Assembly: GCA_964616395.1 (NCBI GenBank)
Contig: CAZTUT010000081.1
Location: 1 to 12,473 of the forward strand
Origin: JALHMQ01 sp964616395
GTDB lineage: Bacteria; Pseudomonadota; Gammaproteobacteria; Burkholderiales; Burkholderiaceae_F
Reading direction: 5' to 3'
Length of the DNA: 12,473 nt
Of this stretch, positions 1 through 6,687 are shown piece by piece; position 1 is the stretch's first letter, and every line of letters begins with the position of its first letter. The position numbers and the translations under genes are program-made. Under the pieces are notes generated by a model. The model worked only from the letters and a program-made list of their open reading frames with translations, searched no databases and was not told where the DNA came from.

Positions 1-299
1 AGGCCAACCCGACCATCATCGAGGACAACTGCTTCATCGGCGCCCGCTCCGAGGTGGTCGAGGGCGTGATCGTCGAGGAAAACTCGGTGCTGGGCATGGG
101 GGTCTTCATCGGCCAGAGCACCAAGATCTTCAACCGCGAGACCGGCGAGATCACCTATGGCCGGGTGCCGTCAGGCTCGGTCGTGGTGGCCGGCTCGCTG
201 CCGTCGTCAGGCTGCAACCTGTATTGCGCGGTCATCGTCAAGCAGGTCGATGCGCGGACCCGCGCCAAGACCAGCATCAACGAACTGCTGCGCGAGTAG
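1..299 (+). CDS. dapD: DapD, tetrahydrodipicolinate N-succinyltransferase (C-terminal part)
   Basis: DapD transfers succinyl from succinyl-CoA to tetrahydrodipicolinate in the cytoplasm, a committed step of the succinylase route to diaminopimelate and lysine. Only the last 98 residues are present, in the frame whose first full codon is at position 3; the start lies outside the window. The visible part has the hexapeptide-repeat (left-handed beta helix) pattern and segments typical of the family: TIIEDNCFIGARSEVVEG, SVLGMGVFIGQSTKI, YGRVPSGSVVVAGSLPS, LYCAVIVKQVDA and the terminal INELLRE. The C-terminus ends where E. coli DapD nearly ends, so it is complete at that side. The next pathway enzyme but one, DapE, is encoded 1.4 kb downstream, separated by a pilus gene. 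Identification is close to certain from motif-by-motif resemblance. Confidence 0.97.
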   Translation, partial: ANPTIIEDNCFIGARSEVVEGVIVEENSVLGMGVFIGQSTKIFNRETGEITYGRVPSGSVVVAGSLPSSGCNLYCAVIVKQVDARTRAKTSINELLRE

Positions 300-388
300 C
301 GCGAACCGGCGGCGTTTTTCGACCATTTGCGGGACTCGCCGGCGGTGGATCGCGTGCGTATGCTGGACGCTCCTACGGAGATGCAGAG

Positions 389-1522
389 ATGAATCTCGAC
401 CGCCTGTTCCGCCTGATGTCCGAGAAAGAGGCGTCCGACCTGTACCTGTCGGTCGGCTCGCCGGTGTCGATCAAGCTCAACGGCGTGTGCGTGCCGGTCA
501 ACCAGGAGCGGTTGCGCCCTGAAGACGTGGTCAAGTTGCTGTCGGAGCGGGTCACCGCAGAGCAGTTCGCCGAGCTGGAGCGGACGCGCGAACTGAACAT
601 CGGCCTGCCGGTGCCGGCGCTCGGCAGTTTCCGCCTCAGCGCGTTCCAGCAGCGTGGCACCGTGTCGGCGGTCATACGCTACATCCCGCAGCGCGTGCCG
701 CGCATCGACGACCTGATGCTGCCCGATGCGCTCAAGGGCCTGTCGCTGGAGCGGCGCGGCCTGATCCTGCTGGTGGGCGCTGCCGGTTCGGGCAAGTCCA
801 CCACGGTCGCCTCGATGATCGAACATCGCAACGAGACCACGACCGGCCATGTCCTGACCTTCGAAGATCCGATCGAATTCCTGTTCCACAACAAGCAATC
901 GATCATCAACCAGCGCGAGATCGGCGCCGACGCACTGACGCTGCAGGAAGCCCTGCGCAATGCGATGCGGCAGGCGCCCGATGTGCTCTACATCGGCGAA
1001 ATCCGTGATCTGCCGGCGATGCAGGCAGCGGTGGCCTACTCGATGTCGGGTCAGCTCGTGATCGCCACCATGCACGCGACCAACAGCGCGCATGCGCTCA
1101 ACCGCGTCATCAGCTTCTATCCGAACGAAGCGCGCACCGCGCTGTTCCAGGACCTGGCGGCTTCGCTGAAGGCGATCATCTCGCAGCGTCTGGTGCGCTC
1201 CAAGAAAGGCGGGCGCGTGCCTGCGGTCGAGGTCCTGCGCAATGAAGGCCATACGCGCGATCTGATCGAGCGCGGCGATGTGCTCGCCATCAAGCAGGCG
1301 CTCGAGCAGAGTCTGGCGCCCGAGAGCCGCTCGTTCGAGCAGAGCCTGTATGGTCTGCTGCAAAAGGAAGTCGTCACGCGTGAGGACGCTCTGGCCTGCG
1401 CCGACTCGAAGAACAACCTGCTGTGGCTGATCAACAACGCCGGCAAGTCGGCAGCACCCGAGCAGCCGAAGGAGCCGCCGCCCAAGACGGCGTCGTACTC
1501 CGAGTTCACGCTCGATATCTGA
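389..1522 (+). CDS. pilU: PilU, type IV pilus twitching-motility ATPase
   Basis: A 377-residue hexameric secretion-type ATPase of the PilT/PilU family, which powers pilus retraction at the inner membrane together with PilT. Walker A is GAAGSGKST (residues 130-138), the acidic Asp box TFEDPIEF is at 157-164, Walker B is PDVLYIGEIRD (197-207), and the His box IATMHAT follows at 225-231. PilU rather than PilT is favoured by IGEIRD (PilT usually has VGEMRD), by SMSGQLVIATMHATNSAHALNR-like wording, and by a proline-rich C-terminal tail ending SEFTLDI. The start at 389 was chosen because GGAG (377-380) lies 8 nt upstream and the protein then begins MNLDRLFRLM, as in the family; a longer in-frame reading from 224 overlaps dapD and has no family resemblance. 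No pilT neighbour is seen; the gene sits 89 nt after dapD. Confidence 0.92.
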   Translation: MNLDRLFRLMSEKEASDLYLSVGSPVSIKLNGVCVPVNQERLRPEDVVKLLSERVTAEQFAELERTRELNIGLPVPALGSFRLSAFQQRGTVSAVIRYIPQRVPRIDDLMLPDALKGLSLERRGLILLVGAAGSGKSTTVASMIEHRNETTTGHVLTFEDPIEFLFHNKQSIINQREIGADALTLQEALRNAMRQAPDVLYIGEIRDLPAMQAAVAYSMSGQLVIATMHATNSAHALNRVISFYPNEARTALFQDLAASLKAIISQRLVRSKKGGRVPAVEVLRNEGHTRDLIERGDVLAIKQALEQSLAPESRSFEQSLYGLLQKEVVTREDALACADSKNNLLWLINNAGKSAAPEQPKEPPPKTASYSEFTLDI

Positions 1523-1523
1523 C

Positions 1524-1543
1524 CGCGCGTCTTGCGACGCGCG
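1524..1543 (+). terminator. Stem-loop directly after pilU, possible terminator
   Basis: CGCGCGTC and GACGCGCG form a perfect 8-bp GC-rich stem around a TTGC tetraloop, starting two bases after the pilU stop codon. The location suits a transcript end or 3'-end stabiliser. No T-run follows (the next bases are AAACGCGCG), so it is not a canonical intrinsic terminator. Confidence 0.4.
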
Positions 1544-1565
1544 AAACGCGCGCTGCGAGCCGCGC

Positions 1566-1596
1566 CGCGGAACCCGCGCCGCAGTTCCGCGATAAT
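1566..1596 (+). promoter_or_regulatory. Inverted repeat with a possible -10 element ahead of dapE
   Basis: CGCGGAAC (1566-1573) and GTTCCGCG (1584-1591) are a perfect 8-bp inverted repeat with a 10-nt spacer. Its last base starts GATAAT (1591-1596), a five-of-six match to a sigma-70 -10 box, about 90 nt before the dapE start. No good -35 hexamer is visible at the right distance, so the promoter call is weak, but a repeat abutting a -10 box could be an operator or an attenuating hairpin for dapE-prmB. Confidence 0.3.
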
Positions 1597-1687
1597 CACG
1601 CTTTGATCGTCGTTCCAAATTGATGAGGCGCGCGGCCCTGCGGCGGCGATTTCGCCTTCCCCTCCATCACGCAATGTCACACATCGC

Positions 1688-2815
1688 ATGAATCCCACGC
1701 TCGATCTTGCCCAGCAATTGATCCGTCGCCGCTCGGTCACGCCAGACGACGGCGGTTGCCAGACGCTGCTGGCGGACCGACTGGCACCGCTCGGCTTCCA
1801 GGCCGAAACCTTTGCCCGCAACGGCACCACCAACGTCTGGTTACGTCGCGGCACCGCGCGGCCCACGGTCGTGTTCGCCGGACATACCGACGTGGTACCG
1901 ACCGGTCCGCTCGACCAGTGGCACAGCGATCCGTTCGAGCCGCAGATCCGCGACGGCGTGCTGTACGGACGCGGGGCCGCCGACATGAAGTCGTCGATCG
2001 CCGCCTTCGTCGTGGCCGCCGAGGAGTTCATCGCATCGCGCCCGTCGCACGCGGGTTCGATCGCGCTGCTGCTGACCTCCGACGAAGAAGGTCCGGCGAC
2101 CGACGGCACGGTGTTCGTGCTGGAGCAGTTGCAGGCCCGCGGCGAAGCGATCGACCTGTGCATTGTCGGCGAGCCGACCTCGGTCGACCGCCTCGGCGAC
2201 ACCATCAAGAACGGCCGCCGCGGCTCGCTGTCGGGTCGCCTCACCGTCATTGGCGTGCAGGGCCACGTCGCCTACCCGCAACTCGCCCGCAATCCGGTGC
2301 ACACGCTTGCGCCGGCGCTGGCGGAACTGGCGGCTACGGTCTGGGATGCCGGTAACGAGTTCTTTCCGCCCACGACCTTCCAGGTGTCGAACATCCATGC
2401 GGGCACCGGCGCGTCGAATGTCATTCCGGGCACCTGCGTGGTCGATTTCAACCTGCGTTTCGCGCCGGTGTCGACAGCCGCGTCGCTGCAGCAACGGATC
2501 GAGGACATCCTGCGCCGCCATGGCGTCCAGTACGAAATCCGCTGGACAGTCGGCGCGCAACCGTTCCTGACGCGCCCCGGCACGCTGGTCGATGCGCTGT
2601 CGGCCGCCATCACCGATGTGACCGGCGCAGCCCCCGAGGTTTCGACCACCGGCGGCACGTCCGATGGCCGCTTCATCGCCACGGTCTGCCCGCAGGTCGT
2701 GGAGTTCGGACCGCCCAACGCGACCATCCACAAGATCGACGAATGCATCGCGGTGGCCGATCTGGCACCGTTGAAGGACGTCTATCGCCGCACGCTCGAC
2801 CGGCTGCTGGCCTGA
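1688..2815 (+). CDS. dapE: DapE, succinyl-diaminopimelate desuccinylase
   Basis: A 375-residue M20-family dinuclear zinc hydrolase that removes succinate from N-succinyl-LL-diaminopimelate, giving LL-diaminopimelate for lysine and peptidoglycan. The family's metal ligands and catalytic residues are all in place: H66 and D68 in FAGHTDVVP, D99 in GRGAADMK, catalytic E133 with E134 in TSDEEG, E162 in VGEPTS, and H348 in NATIHKIDE. The lid/dimerisation domain lies about 178-290, including GRRGSLSGRLTV. Length matches the usual 375-380. The chosen ATG gives the expected N-terminus, although no clear Shine-Dalgarno sequence precedes it. The stop is 10 nt before prmB, so the two are probably co-transcribed; the 165-nt gap upstream holds two inverted repeats and may carry the promoter. 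Confidence 0.97.
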   Translation: MNPTLDLAQQLIRRRSVTPDDGGCQTLLADRLAPLGFQAETFARNGTTNVWLRRGTARPTVVFAGHTDVVPTGPLDQWHSDPFEPQIRDGVLYGRGAADMKSSIAAFVVAAEEFIASRPSHAGSIALLLTSDEEGPATDGTVFVLEQLQARGEAIDLCIVGEPTSVDRLGDTIKNGRRGSLSGRLTVIGVQGHVAYPQLARNPVHTLAPALAELAATVWDAGNEFFPPTTFQVSNIHAGTGASNVIPGTCVVDFNLRFAPVSTAASLQQRIEDILRRHGVQYEIRWTVGAQPFLTRPGTLVDALSAAITDVTGAAPEVSTTGGTSDGRFIATVCPQVVEFGPPNATIHKIDECIAVADLAPLKDVYRRTLDRLLA

Positions 2816-2825
2816 CAGGACCGCG

Positions 2826-3719
2826 ATGAACGCCACATCGACCGACGGCCTGACAACGGTGCGCGATCTGCTGCGCCTCGCGGTGACGCGCATGGGCCGG
2901 GCGCGGGTGTTTTTCGGGCACGGCCAGGCCGACGCGGTGGATGAAGCCGCGCAACTCGTCGGTGCTGCACTCAAGCTGCCGCACGAACGGCTTGACCTGT
3001 TTCTAGACGCCCGGCTGACCACGCCCGAGATTGACAGCTTGCGCCAGCTGATCGAGCGGCGCGTGGTCGACCGGCTGCCGGTCGCCTATCTGGTCGGCGA
3101 GGCCTGGCTGCAGGGCTACCGCTTTCGCTCTGATCCACGGGCGATCATCCCGCGCTCGTTCATCGCCGAGTTGCTGAAGGACGGCCTGCTGCCGTGGATC
3201 GACGACGCAACCGAGGTCACCGACGTGCTGGACCTGTGCACCGGCTCGGGATGCCTTGCCGTCATTGCGGCCGATGCGTTTCCGCAGGCGCAGGTCGATG
3301 CCGTTGACCTATCAGCCGACGCCCTCGCGCTGGCAGCCGAGAACGTAGCCGAACACGACCTGGCCGCGCGCGTGCACCTCCACCGCGGCGACCTGTTCTC
3401 GCCGCTCGGGGGCCGCCAGTACGACCTGATCCTCAGTAACCCGCCGTATGTTCCTGAGGCAACGATGCAGCGCCTGCCGCCCGAGTATCTGCACGAACCG
3501 CGAATGGCGCTGGCGGCGGGCGACGACGGCATGGACATCGTGCGCCGCCTGCTGCGGCAGGCTCGCGCCCACCTGAAACCGGGCGGCCTGCTGCTGGTCG
3601 AGATCGGTGGCGAGCGACACACGGTCGAAGCGCAGTTCGGCGATCTGCCGTTCACCTGGCTCGCAACCAGCGGTGGCGACGACATGGTGTTCCTGCTGCG
3701 CCGCGAGGACCTGGTCTGA
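2826..3719 (+). CDS. prmB: PrmB, ribosomal protein L3 glutamine N5-methyltransferase
   Basis: A 297-residue SAM-dependent methyltransferase of the HemK/PrmB group, which methylates a glutamine side chain of ribosomal protein L3 (PrmC does the same to release factors). The Rossmann motif I DLCTGSGCLAVIAA is at 136-149, the acidic loop AVDLSADALALAAEN at 159-173, and the substrate-glutamine motif NPPY at 205-208. PrmB rather than PrmC is favoured by the N-terminal region containing ARVFFGHG, by DLCTGSGC, and by the stretch after NPPY (LPPEYLHEPRMALAAGDDG). AGGA at 2817-2820 lies 5 nt ahead of the ATG and right after the dapE stop, supporting both the start and an operon with dapE. Length is normal for the family. 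Confidence 0.94.
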   Translation: MNATSTDGLTTVRDLLRLAVTRMGRARVFFGHGQADAVDEAAQLVGAALKLPHERLDLFLDARLTTPEIDSLRQLIERRVVDRLPVAYLVGEAWLQGYRFRSDPRAIIPRSFIAELLKDGLLPWIDDATEVTDVLDLCTGSGCLAVIAADAFPQAQVDAVDLSADALALAAENVAEHDLAARVHLHRGDLFSPLGGRQYDLILSNPPYVPEATMQRLPPEYLHEPRMALAAGDDGMDIVRRLLRQARAHLKPGGLLLVEIGGERHTVEAQFGDLPFTWLATSGGDDMVFLLRREDLV

Positions 3720-3796
3720 CGATGCTGCGGCATGCGGGTCATTGCCGGTGCTCGCGCCCGCGGCTGCGCGCGTCGTCTTCGCGCGGCTGACACCCG

Positions 3797-5719
3797 ATGC
3801 TTCGACTGATCGACGTCGCACTGGCGCGTGGCCCCGAGACGCTCTATCGCGGCGCCTCGCTGGTCGGCGCGCCCGGCGAGCGCATTGGCCTGGTCGGTGC
3901 CAACGGCTGCGGCAAGTCCACGCTGTTTTCCGCGGTGCTGGGCGAACTGGCGACCGAACATGGCGAGATCGAGGCACCGCCGCCCAGCCGCATCGCGCAT
4001 GTGGCGCAGGACATCGAGGCGGTCGACGAATCCGCGCTCGACTACGTGCTGGGCGGTCATGCGCCGCTGATGGCGGCACGCGCCGCGCTCGCTGCCGCCG
4101 AGGCATCACACGACGACCTCGAACTGGCCCACGCGCACGCAGCGCTGGCTGAACTCAACGAAGGGGCGATCGCTGCGGCTGCGCTGACCGTGATGCACGG
4201 CCTGGGCTTTGCCGATGCCGTGACCCGCCGCAAGGTCTCCGAGTTCTCGGGAGGCTGGCGCAACCGGCTTGCGCTGGCGCGCGCGCTGCTGCGGCCCGCC
4301 GATCTGCTGCTGCTGGATGAGCCGACCAATCACCTCGACCTCGACTCGGTGGTGTGGCTGGAGAACTGGCTGCGCCGGCAGCAGGCCACGGTGCTGGTCA
4401 TCTCGCACGATCGCGAGTTCCTCGATCGCTGCACTGAAACCACCTGGAGCATTGCCGACGGCACGATCCGCCGCTACGCCGGCAACTACAGCGCGTTCGA
4501 GCTTGCGCGGCTGGAACAGACCCGGCAGCAAGACGCCGCCGCCCGCAGCTACGAGCGCAGCGCCGCGCATCTGCAGAAGTTCATCGACCGGTTCCGCGCG
4601 CAGGCCACCAAGGCGCGCCAGGCCCAGAGCCGGATCAAGATGCTCGAGCGCCTGCAGGCCGTGGAGCCATCGCGCGCGAAGCGCGAATGGCGCTTCGAGT
4701 TCCCGGCGCCGGTCAAGCTGCCGGAGCGCCTGCTCGATGGCGAGGACCTGCAACTGGGCTACCGCGGCAGTGCCGGCGAGCGATGCATCCTGGCCGACGT
4801 GAAGTTCCTGGTGCGCTCCGGCGACCGGATCGGCATCCTCGGCGTCAACGGCGCCGGCAAGTCCACGCTGGCGCGCACGATCGCCGGCGACCTGAAGCCG
4901 CTTGGCGGCGAACTGCGCCGCGGCGCGGGGCTGGCCATCGGTTACTTTGCCCAGCACCAGCTCGACCAGTTACGCGCCGACGAGACGCCGCTCGACCACC
5001 TGCGCCGACTTGCGATCGAGACCCGCCCCGATGTTCGCGAACAGGAGCTGCGCGACTTCCTCGGTCAGTACCGCTTTACCGGCGAGCTCGCAACGCGACC
5101 GGTCGGCCCGATGTCCGGCGGCGAGAAGGCGCGCTGCGCGCTGGCGCTGATTGCCTGGAGCCGCCCCAACCTGCTGCTGCTGGACGAGCCGACCAATCAC
5201 CTCGACATGGAAACGCGCGAAGCGCTGACCATGGCGCTCAGCGCCTTCGAAGGCGCGCTGATTCTCGTGTCGCACGACCGACACCTGCTGCGCGCCACCA
5301 CCGATCAGCTCTGGCTGGTGCACGATGGCCGGGTCGGCATGTTCGATGGCGATCTGGACGACTACGCGGCGCTGGTCCTGAACAACCGCCGCGATTCGAC
5401 ATCCGTCGATGGCGCCGCGCCCGACAATCGCGAGGCGCGCCGCGAGCAGCGCAAGCTCGAAGCCGAGCAGCGGCAGCGTCTGGCCAGCGCGCGCAAGCCG
5501 CTGCAGACGCGCCTGTCGAAGATCGAGCCCGAGATGGCGGCCATCAGCAACCAACTGCGCGAACTCGACGCGCGCCTGGCCGACAGCGACTTTTATCACT
5601 CAGGCGACGCCGACACCGTGGCAGCCACGATCCGGAAGCGCGCCGATCTGGCGGGCAAGCTCGAGACCCTGGAGGAGCAATGGCTGGACCTGCAGACGCA
5701 ACTGGAACAGATCGCCTGA
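3797..5719 (+). CDS. yheS: ABC-F family ATPase, YheS-like
   Basis: A 640-residue soluble protein with two ABC ATPase domains and no membrane segments; ABC-F proteins bind the ribosomal E site and rescue or regulate translation. Domain 1 has Walker A GANGCGKST (34-42), signature SGGWR (151-155), Walker B LLLLDEP (170-176) and switch His204. The P-site tRNA interaction linker follows (about 235-300, with KFIDRFRAQATKARQAQSR). Domain 2 has Walker A GVNGAGKST (349-357), signature SGGEK (440-444), Walker B LLLLDEP (459-465) and His493. A charged coiled-coil tail runs from about 545 to the end. Both catalytic glutamates are kept. Length, SGGWR, YFAQHQLDQLRADE and the C-terminal extension all match E. 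coli YheS (about 637 residues) rather than Uup or EttA. It starts 77 nt after prmB without an obvious ribosome binding site and overlaps the next gene by 40 nt. Confidence 0.9.
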   Translation: MLRLIDVALARGPETLYRGASLVGAPGERIGLVGANGCGKSTLFSAVLGELATEHGEIEAPPPSRIAHVAQDIEAVDESALDYVLGGHAPLMAARAALAAAEASHDDLELAHAHAALAELNEGAIAAAALTVMHGLGFADAVTRRKVSEFSGGWRNRLALARALLRPADLLLLDEPTNHLDLDSVVWLENWLRRQQATVLVISHDREFLDRCTETTWSIADGTIRRYAGNYSAFELARLEQTRQQDAAARSYERSAAHLQKFIDRFRAQATKARQAQSRIKMLERLQAVEPSRAKREWRFEFPAPVKLPERLLDGEDLQLGYRGSAGERCILADVKFLVRSGDRIGILGVNGAGKSTLARTIAGDLKPLGGELRRGAGLAIGYFAQHQLDQLRADETPLDHLRRLAIETRPDVREQELRDFLGQYRFTGELATRPVGPMSGGEKARCALALIAWSRPNLLLLDEPTNHLDMETREALTMALSAFEGALILVSHDRHLLRATTDQLWLVHDGRVGMFDGDLDDYAALVLNNRRDSTSVDGAAPDNREARREQRKLEAEQRQRLASARKPLQTRLSKIEPEMAAISNQLRELDARLADSDFYHSGDADTVAATIRKRADLAGKLETLEEQWLDLQTQLEQIA

Positions 5720-6680
5720 CCCCAGCGGCCGACCTGCTTGCCGGCCTGCGCATCATCGATCTGACGCGCCTGCTGCCGGGTCCGGCGGTCACCATGCACC
5801 TGGCCGACTTCGGCGCGGACGTGATCAAGGTCGAAGACACCGGCGAAGGCGACTACCTGCGCAGCTTTCCGCCGCAGGTCGACACCGGCGCCGGCGCATC
5901 CGCGCATCCAGCGTTCGTCGCCCTCAATCGNNNNNNNNNNNNNNNNNNNNNNNNNNNNNNNNNNNNNNNNNNNNNNNNNNNNNNNNNNNNNNNNNNNNNN
6001 NNNNNNNNNNNNNNNNNNNNNNNNNNNNNNTGTCCACGCTGACGATGGCACTGCTGGCGGCGCAGCGACGCGGTGTCGGCCACTGGGTCGACGTGGCGAT
6101 GACCGACGGGCTACTCGCGCATCACGTCTTCCCACACGCCGACCTGGATGTTGGACAGCCTCCCGTGCCGGGCGCCACGCTGCTGACAGGCGGCGTGGCC
6201 TGCTATGGCGTCTACGAAACATCCGACGGCGGCTTCCTCGCCGTCGGCGCGCTCGAGTTCAAATTCTGGGACGTGTTCTGCAGCGCGATCGGCCGCCCCG
6301 ACCTGCGCGCGCAGCACTGGACACTCGGTCAGTCTCCCGGTTCTGCCGCCGCCTGCCAGACCATTACCGAGGTGGCGACCACGCTCGCGCAGAAGACCCG
6401 TGCATATTGGGTCACATGCTTCGAGGCGCTCGACTGCTGTGTCACGCCGGTGCTTTCTCCGGCGGAGGCGCTCGATCACCCGCAGACGCAGGCGCGTGGC
6501 CTACGGCACCGCGATGCGGGGGCGACCTGGATCGGCCCGCTGGCGTCGATCGCCGGTCAGCGCCCAGCGCCTGCACGCGCTGTGGCCGCAGGTCTGCACA
6601 CGCGCTCGATTCTGCGCGAGGCCGGACTCGATCCGGCCGAGATCGCCGCACTGATCGAAGGTGGACACGCCCGCGGATAG
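5680..6680 (+). CDS. Alpha-methylacyl-CoA racemase-like CaiB/BaiF protein, interrupted by assembly gap
   Basis: A family III CoA-transferase-fold protein most like alpha-methylacyl-CoA racemase, which epimerises 2-methyl-branched acyl-CoAs so they can enter beta-oxidation. The N-terminal piece (83 codons, LLAGLRIIDLTRLLPGP, LADFGADVIKVEDTGEGDYLR) and the C-terminal piece (GHWVDVAMTDG, LLTGGVACYGVYETSDGG, FLAVGALEFKFW, CCVTPVLSPAEAL) are in different frames only because the 100 N are a placeholder. Compared with human AMACR as I recall it, about 105-115 residues are missing, including the AGHD histidine and the LADF aspartate of the active site; the Glu in VGALEF (codon 6255-6257), matching the third active-site residue, is present. 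The ATG at 5680 lies in the end of the ABC-F gene, with GGAGGAG at 5671-5677 just ahead (rather tight spacing), suggesting translational coupling. A different CoA-transferase activity is possible. Confidence 0.85.
5931..6030. other. Assembly gap of 100 N
   Basis: Exactly 100 undetermined bases, the usual filler for a scaffold gap of unknown length. The frame change of the surrounding racemase gene and the missing central segment of the protein show that the true length is not 100; family comparison suggests roughly 320-345 bp. Confidence 0.97.
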
Positions 6681-6687
6681 CCGCAGC

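Noticed and set aside
381..392. Three-codon mini-ORF (M-Q-R-stop) whose stop overlaps the pilU start
   Set aside because: The GGAG at 377-380 touches this ATG with no spacing, so initiation there is implausible; such short readings are common by chance.
155..3022. Long minus-strand open frames opposite dapD-pilU-dapE-prmB (up to 487 codons)
   Set aside because: They mirror clearly recognisable genes, are arginine/histidine-rich without family motifs, and are expected by chance in GC-rich DNA.
3722..3790. 22-codon reading between prmB and the ABC-F gene
   Set aside because: No ribosome binding site, arginine/serine-rich chance composition, and no resemblance to anything known.
5680..6680. 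Apparent frameshift or pseudogene in the racemase gene
   Set aside because: The frame change spans the 100-N filler of unknown true length, so it is an assembly artefact rather than evidence of a mutation.
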